Assembly: GCA_047967505.1 (NCBI GenBank)
Contig: CM106539.1
DNA: 64,000 nt
Reading direction: 5' to 3' (one strand)
Source: Dipteris shenzhenensis
Taxonomy: Eukaryota; Polypodiophyta; Polypodiopsida; Gleicheniales
Every line of letters starts with the position of its first letter. The first letter of the stretch is position 1. A program made the position numbers and the translations under genes. This document shows, one piece after another, positions 11,826 through 22,832 of this stretch. The notes under the pieces are model-generated. The model was not told the origin of the DNA, ran no database searches, and was given only the letters and a program-made list of their open reading frames with translations.

Positions 11826-12142
11826 AAAAGTGTATAGATGCTATAACCCTTCTACTCGTAAGTTTACAGTGAGCAAAGATGTTTTTGATGAGATGAGCAG
11901 CTGGTATAAACCAGTAAATGTGATTGATGATATAGATGCACAAAATGGTAGTGTTGCAAAGAACTCACAGAAACAATCACAAAATATTAGTGGACCTGTA
12001 GTGTCCTCTAGTAGTGGTTCACATACTTCACCATGCACAGGTAGATTGAGATTAGGAGAATCTCCTCAAAGCAATGCAGAGAGTGGTATGCAAGTATCAT
12101 GAAAGGGAAAAGAGAAAGTAGATCAGCCCATGGTTGATGTGA
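11826..12142 (+). pseudogene. Integrase C-terminal tail and linker of element B
   Basis: Translation gives RCYNPSTRKFTVSKD and DEMSSWYKPVNV. The linker is interrupted at about 12100-12102, where the sister CGA/CGG codon is TGA. A one-base insertion near 12189 shifts the frame before RT. Confidence 0.75.
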
Positions 12143-13327
12143 ATGCAAGTCACTCTTATGTGGATGGTGAATCCGGTGGCTCAGAACAGGAGCCTTGATG
12201 ATGAGTTGGGTATTCCTTCTATTATTACACCTAGAGTAAAGAAGACAAGGGATGTTTTGAGAGCACCTAGTAGCAAGCCTATTTTACGTAGGTCTACCAG
12301 AGTTAAGTATCCTATGGATAGGCTGAAATATGATGGATTTATAGCCATTCACTATGCTTATATGGTCAAAGTGATACATGAACTAGAACCCACTTCTTTT
12401 GAGCAAGCCATGGGAAAAGAAAAATGGGAGAAAGCCATGGATGAAGAAATGGATGCCTTGGAAGCAAATGCTACATGGGAATTGGTGCCTTTGCCTAAAG
12501 ACAAGAATGCAATTGGCTACAAGTGGGTCTATAAGGTGAAGCACAATGCAAATGGTTCTGTGAGCAGATACAAGGCAAGATTAGTTATCAAGGGGTATGC
12601 ACAGACATATGGCATTGATTATGAAGAAACATTCAGTCTGGTTGCAAGGATGGCAACTGTAAGAGTAGTCATTGCTATCGCTGCATCAAAGGGATGGTCT
12701 TTACATCAGATGGATGTAAAGAATGCCTTCTTGCATGGTGATTTGCAAGAAGAGGTCTTTATGGAGCAGCCAACATGTTATGTGCACGCTGCTCATCCTG
12801 AGTTTGTTTGTAGGTTGAAGAAAGCCTTGTATGGCTTGAAGCAAGCACTCAAAGCTTGGTCTGACAAGATAGGACAGTATCTTGTCACTATTGGCTTTCA
12901 AATTTCCATGGTAGGTTTCTCACTTTATGTGAGAAAAACAGAGGAAGGTATTATGCTGCTGGTCATTTATGTTGATGATTTGATCATCACAAGTGACAGT
13001 GATGAAGATATCCTTCATGTGAAAATGCTATTGAAGCAGAAGTTTGAGATGAAGGATTTGGGAGAGCTGCATTACTTCTTGGGAATTGAGGTGATTAGAT
13101 CCACAGGTGGGATATGGCCCTTACAGAGGCAGTATGGATTGGATATGCTGTCCAAATATTGGGTGACAGGTTGTAAGCCTATTTCAGCTCCTTTGGAGCA
13201 GAATGTGAAGCTGAGCACAGATGCAGGTGAGCTTCCTGAAGACCCTACTATGTATAGATGCATAGTAGGAAGTTCGATTTATATGGCTATTACTAGGCCA
13301 GAATTGAGCTATGATGTTAGTTGGTAA
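12143..13327 (+). pseudogene. Reverse transcriptase of element B
   Basis: An open frame of 394 codons (the apparent start is internal) covers the whole copia RT domain: [43 protein letters not shown] and IYVDDLIITSD, so the YVDD active site is kept. It stops at 13327, where a small deletion shifts the frame into RNase H. RT would copy element RNA to cDNA, but this copy lacks gag and primer-binding site. Confidence 0.88.
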
Positions 13328-13928
13328 GTCAGTTTATGTAGGCTCCAAGGAAACTGCATTTGGATACAGCTAGATGCATACTGAGGTATGTGAAGTCCAC
13401 ATTGCAGTATGGACTATTTTATGAGACTGGGGTTCAGATACAGTTGCATGGATACACTGATGCTAATTGGGCTAGTAGTATTTTTAATAGATGATCTACC
13501 AGTGGATATGTGCTTTCTTTTGGGAGTGCTACAGTCACTTGGAGCAGTAAGAAACAGCCTACAGTTGCCTTGTCAAGCACAGAGGTTGAGTATAGGGATG
13601 CAACAATGGCTGCATGTGAGATTTCTTGGTTGCATACGCTACTTCATGATATGCATTAGTCTACAGATGGGCCAATTGTCATTTATTGTGACAACATGAG
13701 CAGTATACACTTGGAGAATAACCTAGTCTATCATGCTAGAACAAAGCACATTCAGCTGCATTATCACTATGTGCAGGAGAAGGTTCTAGTAGGTTTTATT
13801 GATCTAGCTTATGTCAGCACAGAGGATTAGCTAGCTGACATATCCACGAAGGCATTAGGCATAGAGAAACTATGCAAGTTCAGAGACCTGCTTGGTGTGC
13901 AAGAATTGGGATTCACCTCGAGGGAGAG
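13328..13928 (+). pseudogene. RNase H relic of element B
   Basis: This is a RNase H domain broken by stops: remnants of SGYVFSFGSA, KKQPTVALSST and the ADIFTKAL end. A TAG at 13828-13830 replaces the Gln of EDQVADI. The purine tract CTCGAGGGAGAG precedes the LTR. Confidence 0.8.
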
Positions 13929-14401
13929 TGTTGAGATATCGAGCTCCACTCATGATATGCCAGGGTGACCATTGTGCATTTATGTTTAGCTGCAGATGTG
14001 GTTGGTACACTGCCCATGAATAATAGCTATCTTTATGTGCTCTAGCTAGTGGTTGGTACACTGCCCATGAATAATAGCTGCAGATGTGGTTGGTACACTG
14101 CCCATGAATAATAGCTGCAGATGTGGTTGGTACACTGCCCATGAATAATAGCTGGATAACAGCTATCTTTATGTGCTCTAGCTAGTGGTTCAGTTAGTAT
14201 GCCACCTAGGTTAGCTGAGTTTGGTTTAAGATCCACATATAGGGTTCATCTATTACTTTTGTACTTGGAGAGTTTTCTTTTGGATTTCACAACTAAGAAG
14301 AGGAAAACTATTTTCAGCCTCCACATTTGTGTATATTCCCCCATTGTACCTGTGAGAAAGCTACAAGTGAGACTCCTTACTTCTCTCCCACTCTCTTCAT
14401 A
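13929..14401 (+). repeat. 3' LTR of element B, expanded to about 473 bp
   Basis: It begins TGTTGAGATATCGAGC and ends CTCTTCATA, where CTCTTCACA is usual. It is about 115 bp longer than other family-1 LTRs because of the internal 37-bp repeats. The 22 bp of GGT-rich filler after it (14402-14423) separate it from element C. Confidence 0.88.
13989..14150 (+). repeat. 37-bp tandem repeats inside the LTR of B
   Basis: The unit GCTGCAGATGTGGTTGGTAC... ending CCATGAATAATA starts at 13989, about 14042 (5' part replaced), 14077 and 14114. The last two starts are exactly 37 bp apart. Other family-1 LTRs have one copy. Confidence 0.88.
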
Positions 14402-14423
14402 GGGCGGTGGTGGTGGTGGAAGG

Positions 14424-14781
14424 TGTTGAGATATTGAGCTCCAATTGTGATATGCCAGGGTGACCGTTGTGCATTTATGTCATCGACTTGTTAGCTACAT
14501 ATGCAGTTGGTACGCCACCCATGAATAATAGCTGAATGACAACTATCTTTATGTACTCTAGTTAGTGGCTCAATTAGTATGCCACCTAGGTTATCTGAGT
14601 TTGGTTTGAGACCCACAGATAGGGTTCACCTATTCCTTTTGTACTAAGAGAGAGTTATTTTGGCTTACACAACTAAGAAGAGGAAAACTGTTTTCAGCCT
14701 CCACCTTTGTGTGTATTCCCCCATTATGTGTGTGAGAAAGATACAAGTGAGACTCCTTACTTCTCTCTCACTCTCTTCACA
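14424..14781 (+). repeat. 5' LTR of element C
   Basis: The 358-bp LTR runs from TGTTGAGATATTGAGC to CTCTTCACA. It is followed by a primer-binding site with its first base changed (AGGTATCAGAGCT, 14782-14794). Confidence 0.92.
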
Positions 14782-14957
14782 AGGTATCAGAGCTCCATTC
14801 ATGGCAAGGAGCTCAAGGAAGCAAACCAAGTTCACAGTGTCTTGTTAAGAGGATTAGTGTTGCTTTCCTTTTTTGAGTTTGGGAGCAAATCTCTACGGGT
14901 AGCATAGCTGGAAAGTGCAAGAGTGCACTATCTCAAATTGGGACACCCTTCGTGGTG

Positions 14958-17900
14958 CATCAAACCACATGACACGTCATGCAGAATGGATGCAGGATGC
15001 AAGGAAAATGGAAAGACTAGGATTTGTGGAGACTGGTGATGATACTGCACATCCTATTATGCAGATTTGTAAAATTCCTTTGTCTATGCAGGATGGGAAA
15101 AAGAAATACCTGTCTAATGTATTTCATGTCCCAAATATCACCAAGAACCTGGTTTCTATTGGTTAAATGGTTGAGGAGGGCTTAGAGGTCAGATTTAATC
15201 CTCATGGATGCATTGTTGAGGATATGAAAAATAAAAGTCACTTGATAGCAAAATGGAAGAAAAAGGGTAGGATGTTTACATTGGATACAGACATGCCTGA
15301 ATTGACTGCAACAATGTTTGCACATGGGACCGGTGTAGTTGCATATATTGATATCTAGCATAAACGCATTGGTCATGTTAATGTATAGTGACTTAAATTA
15401 ATGCAAGCCCAAAATATTGTTGCAGGATTGCCTAAGTTTAAGGTTGTAGAAATGCATAAAGTATATGAAGCTTGTCAATTTGCAAAATAGGCAAGGAAAC
15501 CATTTCCTAGACATGTTCAAGAGAGTAAGAGGCCATTGGAATTAATCCACTCAGATGTGTGGATTTTATGAAAAAGAAAAGTGAAGTGTTTGGGCATTTT
15601 AAAGCTTTTAAAGCTATGGTTGAGAAAGAAACAGGCCTGCAAATAAAATGCCTAAGGTCAGATGGAGGGGGAGAGTACCTCTCAAATGAGTTTGCAAGTT
15701 TCCTGCAAGAGCATGGCATAAAGTAGCAATATTCATGCAGTCATACCCCACAGCAAAATGGACTTGCAGAAAGGAAAAACAGGCATATTGGAGAGGTATC
15801 TCGTGCCATGAAAGACTTGCTAGATTATTATTGGGCTGAAGTAGTTGTTACAACAGTGTACATAATGAATAGGACTCCCACTGTAGCAATACATGGCATG
15901 ACGCCAGAGGAGAGGTATACTGGTAGGAAACCATATATTTCTCATTTGAAAGCTTTTGGTTGATTTTGCCTATGTTCATGTGCCAAATGAGTTGAGATCC
16001 AAGTTGGATCCAAAAGTTGAGAAGTGCATTTTTATTGGTTATTCTCTACATCAGAAAGGGTATAGATGTTATAACCCTTCTACTTGTAAGTTTATAGTGA
16101 GCAGAGATGTTTCTTTTGATGAGATGAGTAGTTGATATAAACCAGTAAATGTGATTGTTGATGGAGATGCACGAAATGGTAATGCTGCACAGAATTCGTA
16201 GCAGCAATCACAAAATCTTAGTGGACCTGTAGTGTCCTCTAGTAGTGGGTCACATACTTTGCCATGGACAGGCAAATTGAGATCAGGAGAATCTCCTCAA
16301 AGCAATGTAGATATTGGTATGCAAGTATCACGGAAGGGAAAAGAGAAAGTATATCAGCCCATGGTTGATGTGAATGCAGGTCACTCTTATGTGGATGGTG
16401 AATCTAGTGGCTCAGAACAGAGCCTTGATTGTGAGTTGGGTATTCCTTCTATTGTTAGACCTAGAGTAAGGAAGTTAAGGGATGTTTTGAGAGCACTTGG
16501 TAGTGAGCCTATTTTGCACAAGTCTACTAGAGTTAAGTATCCTGTGAATAGGCTGAAATATGATGGGTTTACAACCATTGACTATGCCTATATGGTCAAA
16601 GTGATACAAGAACCAGAGCTCACTTCTTTTTAGCAAGCCATGGGAAAACAAAAATGGGAGAAAGCCATGGATGAAGAAATGGATTCCTTGGAAGCAAATG
16701 CTACATGGGAATTGGTGCCTTTGTGTAAAGACAAGAATGCAATTGGCTGCAAGTGGGTTTATAAGGTGAAGCACAAAGGAGATGGTTCTGTGAGCAGATA
16801 CAAGGCAAGATTAGCTATCAAGGGGTATGCACAGACATATGGCATTCATTATGAAGAAACATTCAGTTCGGTTGCAAGGATGGCAACCGCAAGAGCAGTC
16901 ATTGCTATGGCTGCATCAAAGGGATGGTCTTTACATTAGATGGATGTAAAGAATGCCTTCTTGTATGGTGATTTGCAAGAAGAGGTCTATATGGAGTAGC
17001 CAACAGGTTATGTTCATGTTGTTCATCATGAGTTTGTTTATAGGTTGAAGAAAGCCTTGTATGGCTTGAAGCAAGCACCTAGAGCATGGTTTGACAAGAT
17101 AGGACAGTATCTTATCACTATTGGCTTTCAGATTTCCACGGTAGATTTCTCACTTTATGTGAGAAAAATAGAGAAAGGTATTACGTTGCTTGTCATTTAT
17201 GTTGATGATTTGATCATCATTGGTGATAGTGATGAAGATATCCTTCATGTGAAAATGCTATTGAAGTAGAAGTTTGAGATGAAGGATTCGGGAGAGCTAC
17301 GTTACTTCTTGGGCATTGAGGTGATTAGATCCACAAGTGGGATATGGCTCTTGCAGAGGTAATATGGATTGGACATGCTATCCAAATATGGGATGATAGG
17401 CTATAAGCCTATTTCAATTCCTTTGGAGCAGAATGTGAAGCTGAGTGCAAATGCAGGTGAGCTTCTAAAAGACCCTACTACGTATAGACACATAGAAGGA
17501 AGTTTGAATTATATGACTATTACCAAGCCAGATTGGAGCTATGCTATTGGATTGGTAAGTTAGTTTATGCAAGCTCCAAGGAAACTGCATTTGGATGCGG
17601 CTAGACCCATACTGAGGTATGTGAAGTCCACATTGCAATATGGACTATTTTATGAGACTGGGGTTCAGATACAGTTGCATGGATACACTGATGTTGATTG
17701 GGCTAGTATTATTTTTGATAGATGATCTACCAGTGGATATGTGTTTTCTTTTGGGAGTGCTGTAGTCACTTAGAGTAGTAAGAAACAGCCTACAGTTGCC
17801 TTGTCGATTGCCTTGTCGAGCATAAAGGCTGAGTACAGGGGTGCAGTAATGGCTGCATATGAGGCCAACTGTCATTTATTGTGACAACATGAGTAGTATA

Positions 17901-18120
17901 CACCTTGCAAATAACCCAGTCTATCATGCTAGAACAAAGCACATTGAGGTCACTATCACTATGTGTGGGAGAAGGTTCTAGTAGGTTTTATTGATCTGGT
18001 TTATGTCAACACAGAGGATCAAGTAGCTAACATATTCACGAAGGCATTGGGTGCAGGGAAGCTGTACAAGTTCAGAGACCTACTTGGTATGTAGGAATTG
18101 GGATTGAGCTCGAGGGGGAG
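14958..18120 (+). pseudogene. Protease, integrase, RT and RNase H relics of element C
   Basis: Open pieces are the protease remainder ASNHMT... (14958-15166; the catalytic DSG is deleted), the integrase zinc region (15167-15480), the integrase core (about 15559-16130), the linker and RT (16232-17563; YVDDLIIIGD kept at about 17199) and RNase H (17580-18110). TAG stops replace Gln codons, for example at 17267-17269 (LLK-stop-KFE). The purine tract GCTCGAGGGGGAG precedes the 3' LTR. Confidence 0.85.
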
Positions 18121-18478
18121 TGTTGAGATATTGAGCTCCACTCGTGATATGCCAGGGTGACCATTGTGCATTTATATCACCGACTTGTTAGCTGCAGATG
18201 CAGTTGTTACACCGCCCATGAATAATAGCTGGATGACAACTATCTTTATGTACTCTAGTTAGTGGCTCAGTTAGTATGTCACCTAGGTTAGCTGAGTTTG
18301 GTTTGAGACCCACATATAGGGTTCATCTATTCCTTTTGTACTTAGAGAGAGTTCTTTTGGCTTTCATGACTAAGAAGAGGAAATTTGTTTTCAGTCTCCA
18401 CCTTTGTGTGTATTCCCCCATTGTGTATGTGAGAAAGCTACAAGTGAGACTCCTTACTTCTCTCCCACTCTTTTCACA
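18121..18478 (+). repeat. 3' LTR of element C
   Basis: This 358-bp partner of 14424-14781 ends TTTTCACA. The (TC)n tract starts immediately after it. Confidence 0.92.
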
Positions 18479-18812
18479 CCCCTCTCTCTTTCTTTCTCTC
18501 TCTCTTTCCCTCCCCCTCTATCTTTGTTTCTCTCTCTCTTTCCCTCCCCCTTTCTCTCTCTTTCTCTCTCTCTCTATCCCTCCGTCTCTCTCTTTTTCTC
18601 TCCCTTTCCCTCTCTCTCTCTCTATCCCTCCCCCTCTCTCTTTCTTTCTTTCTCTCTCTTTCTCTCTCCCTCTCCCTCTCCCTCTCTCTTTCTTTTTCTC
18701 TTTCTTTCCCTCCCCCTCTCTCTCTCCCTCTCTCTCTCTCTCCCTCTCTCTCTTTCCCTCCCCCCTCTCTCTCTCTCTCCCTCTCTCTCTCCCTCTCTCT
18801 CTCTCTTTCCCT

Positions 18813-18860
<48 letters not shown>
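18479..18860. repeat. (TC)n-rich simple sequence, about 380 bp
   Basis: An imperfect CT/TC dinucleotide tract with TTTCCCTCCCC interruptions ends in an uninterrupted (CT)n run at about 18820-18858. One strand is all pyrimidine. Open frames here (poly Ser-Leu-Pro) are composition artefacts. Confidence 0.93.
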
Positions 18861-18865
18861 CCCCC

Positions 18866-19415
18866 CTTGTCGGCCGCTCCCTACCCCTAACCTCCCTAAC
18901 CTATACTAAGCAAGGGCCTTTAGGTCCTTGTTGTGCATAGCGCTCACCCCGTCCCACGCTCCACACCACTGCCCCACCCATCGGCTCGTGCCCGCGCCCC
19001 CTCCCTTCCACCCTCCCTATGCCCTCCCCTGCACTACCCCACCCGGTCTGTGCGACCACCCCTGTCCCCATCCCCTCTCCCCCATCGGCCCAAGCCTCAT
19101 CCCTTCCACCCTCCCTATGCCCTCCCCTCCCCTCCCCTACACTCCCCCACCCCACTGTCGTGATCACCCCTGCCCCCATCCCCTCTCCCCCTTGCCCTAC
19201 ACCCCTCTGCCCCGGCTCCCCCTCTCTTCCACCCTCCCTACGCCCTCCCCTACCCTCCCTGGCACACCTCGCCGTCGCGACCACCCCCGCCCCCATCCCC
19301 TCTCCCCCCTACCCTACACCCCTCCGCCCCAAATCCTCATCCCTTCCACCCTCCCTACGCCCTCCCCTCCCCTCCCCTGCACACCCCTCCGCTGCTGCCT
19401 CACAACCCCCCCTGA
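18866..19415. repeat. C-rich minisatellite, about 100-120 bp units
   Basis: The motif TTCCACCCTCCCTA followed by GCCCTCCCC recurs at about 19006, 19104, 19227 and 19344 (spacing 98, 123 and 117 bp). CCCCATCCCCTCTCCCCC lies between the copies. The other strand is strongly G-rich. The long Pro-rich open frames on both strands are artefacts of composition. Confidence 0.8.
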
Positions 19416-19524
19416 TCGCTGTCGAGCAAAAAAAAAAAACCACCACCCTGCGCCGTGGCTGCGACAGGGCCCTCCCCCCACAAACAGTCCAAAAAAAATA
19501 AAAAATAAAAAATTAGAAAAATAA

Positions 19525-19711
19525 TCCTAGGTTAGGTTAGGTTAGTCTAACTAAGGTTAGGATTAGCCTAGGTTAGTTAGTAATAGTTAGGTTAGGTTAA
19601 CTAATCTTCAGTTAGTAACTCATTATAGTTACTGAACTTAGCTAGGTTAACCTCCTAGTTACAATAATTGGGAGGATATAGGTTAGTTAACCTAACTAGA
19701 TTAACTTGGTT
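19525..19711. repeat. GTTAG/CTAAC-rich degenerate repeat
   Basis: Many copies of GGTTAGGTTAG occur, with inverted TTAACCTAACT copies. It resembles a degenerate telomere-like pentamer but lacks the regular plant TTTAGGG heptamer. Confidence 0.75.
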
Positions 19712-19888
19712 CCAACCCCTCAGTTGGGTTGAAAGTCCATTCACAGCACCCTTAGGACCCCCCCCACAAAAGAAAGCAAAATTTACCCCTTCTTTAACCC
19801 CTCGTAACTCATCTTTTTGGGACCCAAACTTAATGCCGTTTGAACCTAGATTTCACACATGAAAACACCACGCTACGGGGTATTTCTC
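19712..19888. other. Short spacer; nothing recognised
   Basis: This is a mixed-composition spacer before the gypsy D1 leader, with no repeat partner elsewhere in the window. Confidence 0.4.
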
Positions 19889-22073
19889 TAGCCCATTGCA
19901 CACCATTTCGGCATCCCTAGCACTCATTCATTTGTGCCCCTGTGTGGGCCTCATTTTGCACAAATTTGCTCGTATCTTCACGCCGTGACCTCTGATTAAT
20001 GATCCGTCTGCATCGGCATAGTTCCCTACACATGTAGGAAAACCTTACACACATTATTGACATGACAGTCCCTCCACAAACTAGCACCACTCTAACTCTC
20101 CCAACAAAACTTGATCCACACCCGCACTTGTGGCAAAGACATCCTTGGCAAATCTCGCCCAATTTGCATGTAGCTACGTTCTGGCCAATGCCTTTGACTC
20201 CAACGCTCGTGAAAATCTGCATACAACTCCGTTGCAACCACCACCCCCAACAATCCTCTAGCCCGAATCTCCTCGGAGATTCAATCACTTCCTTTAACTC
20301 CTCCATGCCCCAACATGGCTAGATGCCATCGCGACCATGATGGGGATATCAACCTCGATGCAGAGGCTGACAATTTCTTTAATCGACAAAATAATAACAA
20401 TCAAGGTAGATGCCCCTTGGGAAAACTAGAACTTCCCAAATATAACAGTAGGCCAGCCCGATTCCTCCAGCATTTTGATGCTGCATGTTGAGCGAGTGGA
20501 GATCAATCCCATGAAACCAAGGTGGCTTGGTTTCCCATGGCCTTAATTGATGAAGCATCTGAATGGTACCTAGACCTTCTAGTGGAAGAGTGCACCACAT
20601 GGGACCTACTTCAAACAGAATTCAAACGATGCTTTCAAATGGAGAGGCTACAAGATGATCTCGCTCTCCAACTAAGCAAGATCGAACAAGGCCAATGAGA
20701 AGATGTATGCACATACCTGGGTAAGATGAAAAGATTAATCGCCAAATGTGATCCATGCCCAGATGCAAAGTACCTCACGGCATGGTTGATTGCAGGACTA
20801 AGAAAGAAAATCCAAAAGGATATGAAAAACATTAGCAGCTATGAAACGTTCCGTGCTGCTCATGCAGCGGCAGCCATTGACATCAAGGATGGCATGACCG
20901 TTGACTCAGACACTAGTAGTGATGACGAAAAATCCAGTACACGAGATAAGTGCTCAAAAAAGGGCAAATCAAAGTCCACTACTGAAACATCAAATGAAGA
21001 TCGCCTAGAGGCCATGACCATGAAGCTCAAAGAAGACATGATGTAGGCCATGGAACAAAAACTTCACTTGTCTCAACCGCTAACTCAGACATATCTGCGG
21101 TGAGAAAATGTCTGGTGTCCACACTGCATGGCCAATCATACAGCAAATGAGTGCTTAGTCCTAAGAGCCAGGATCATTGCACAAGCAAATCCATCGCCAA
21201 GGTTGTGGTGCCATATCTGCATCGTCAGCAGCCATTATGAGAACAACTGCATCTTCAACATGCACAACAACCCACCTCGACCTCAACAATACCAAGCGAC
21301 ACCCATGCTAGTATACAAGCAACCAACACTTGCACCAGTGCCCCCAGCTCCGAGGCTAAATCTTGTTCCCATTTGGACACAAGTCCCACAACTACTCAAG
21401 AATCAAAATCCACAACCATATCCAAGAGCACCAAATCTAGCTCCTCAGGCAATTCCAATACATCAATTACAAGTTGAGGAAGTAGAGTTGCCATTTGAGT
21501 ATGAAGCTGAGTACCTAGTGTACTATGTAGAAGGTGCAAAGGGTCTAATATTAGTTTATGCAAATCAAGTGCATCCCAACACATATCGAGCACCAATCAA
21601 GCGCTACGATTGTGGCGAAAATCAATGGATCACAGAGTGCCCTCATCTTGGTAGCCTACCAACTTTCCAACCACTCTGCAGAGATTGTGGCATAGGAGAT
21701 GCCTATATGGATTGTCCCATGAAAAATAAGGTCCTAGAACAAACAGAGGTTAAGCCTGACATCCCGATCAGCATCATTGGGGTGGACCATCAAAATCTGG
21801 GTCCGACAAGTGTAATATCACAACCTATAAATGTAATTACATGCCAATAGAAAGAGGCCACCAAGGACCCTAACATTGCAATCCAACCAAAGCGACTTCT
21901 GAAAAAGAAAGCACAAGTGCCTCCACCTCCGCCAAGCAATGAGCAGCCGAGCTCATCCACATCAACTCTTGAGCCTCAAATAAAAGAAGCTCCATACCCA
22001 AATGGAGAGGTGGAGAAGGCTCATTTTCAGGCACTTCAACAATGGGTACAAAAGGAACAAGCTCAATTTGAGG
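19889..22073 (+). mobile_element. Ty3/gypsy fragment D1 (leader and gag)
   Basis: The segment from GCCCATTGCAC onward matches the reverse complement of 24929 downward in D2: first a leader of about 430 bp, then gag. At 22073 the match switches to D2 sequence in the opposite direction, so D1 is cut at the gag-protease boundary. No LTR is attached. Confidence 0.82.
20315..21850 (+). pseudogene. Gypsy gag of D1 with four in-frame stops
   Basis: The start is the ATG at 20315, conserved with D2's ATG at 24503. One frame runs to 21850. Sequence: DGDINLDAEADNFFN, PLGKLELPKYN, then the retrotransposon gag core (ASEWYLDLL, WDLLQTEFKRCFQ), a Lys/Ser/Asp-rich stretch and Cys/His knuckles CPHCMANHTANEC, CHICIVSSHYENNC and CRDCGIGDAYMDC. 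It would package element RNA. Stops lie at about 20488, 20696, 21044 and just before the first knuckle. At about 511 codons the length fits a gypsy gag. Confidence 0.85.
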
Positions 22074-22811
22074 CTGGCTTATATTTTCAAAACTTCTTAT
22101 GTTGGGAATTGTGGGGTAACTTTTCCACTAGTAAGGTGTCTCCAAGTAAGGGTTCATTTGCTGCGCATACTCCTTCCAGTCCCTTAGGGACCATTCAAGA
22201 GGTGGTGGTTCTAATTTTGAGGGAGTTGGCTTTGCAAGGTACAATTCGACAATCCTTGTTTGGACTCATTCGAATTCATTGAAGTACTTGGCCTTGGCTT
22301 TTTTGCAATTTCCTCCTTCAACTTTCTTGCGAGATCTTCAATTGTTATTCAACTATGGAGGTTCAACTTTTGGGAGCTCGACTACCATTAGGGCATGCAG
22401 AATGGCTAAGTCATTATCAAAGATTTGATTTTCAATTTCACTGTTCTCAGCCTCTTATTTAAGGTCTTAAGGAAAATCTGAGTCATCATTGGTATGGGTA
22501 CCTTCTTTAGGTTCATTATTCCACTCGAGGTCAGCCATAAAAAATGGCATCTCTAGATCAATTGGTTCTTCATGTGGGAGTGGAGGATCTACATGTAGTG
22601 CCTTAGCATCTATTTGTGAAAAGATGGGGTCTAATGAATGGTAGTTGTCGATGGTTGCCAATGTTTGTATCCAGTTATTGACATTGCTTTGTGAGCCACC
22701 CGCTAAGGCATGTTGTTTCAGGGGAGCTGATTTGCTTGAGATTATCATGGAAGATGTGTCATCCAATGCTCTAGGCACAATTGGTTTTATAGCTCCTATC
22801 CCCACATTCAC
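22074..22811 (-). pseudogene. Region between protease and RT of gypsy D2
   Basis: The open part 22467-22811 encodes FMADLEWNNEPKEGTH and related sequence, matching D3 (MANLEWDNEPEEGTH) at 45222. Downstream the frame is broken but nucleotide identity to D3 continues to 22074. No catalytic domain is present. Confidence 0.72.
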
Positions 22812-22832
22812 CCTAAGTGCGGTGTCACGATT

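Larger units (their letters stand above)
11826..14401 (+). mobile_element. 5'-truncated copia relic B (family 1)
   Basis: Sequence identity to family 1 begins abruptly at GTATAGATGCTATAACCC, inside the integrase C-terminus, and runs through RT and RNase H to a purine tract and a 3' LTR (13929-14401). The 5' LTR, gag, protease and most of integrase are missing. Confidence 0.9.
14424..18478 (+). mobile_element. Copia relic C (family 1) with gag deleted
   Basis: Two 358-bp LTRs (14424-14781 and 18121-18478) enclose 3.3 kb of interior. The leader joins directly to the protease region at about 14956, so gag is missing. A second deletion of about 90 bp sits in the integrase near 15558. Numerous stops make it long dead. 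The 5-bp flanks (GAAGG and CCCCT) do not match, so an end may have been rearranged after insertion. Confidence 0.9.

Noticed and set aside
18276-19524. Long Ser/Leu/Pro-rich open frames on both strands over the TC and C-rich tracts
   Set aside because: They follow from simple-sequence composition in several frames at once and show no domain.
21917-22282. Plus-strand open frame after gypsy D1 gag
   Set aside because: It crosses the D1/D2 junction at 22073; the second half is the reverse strand of pol and is not a real protein.
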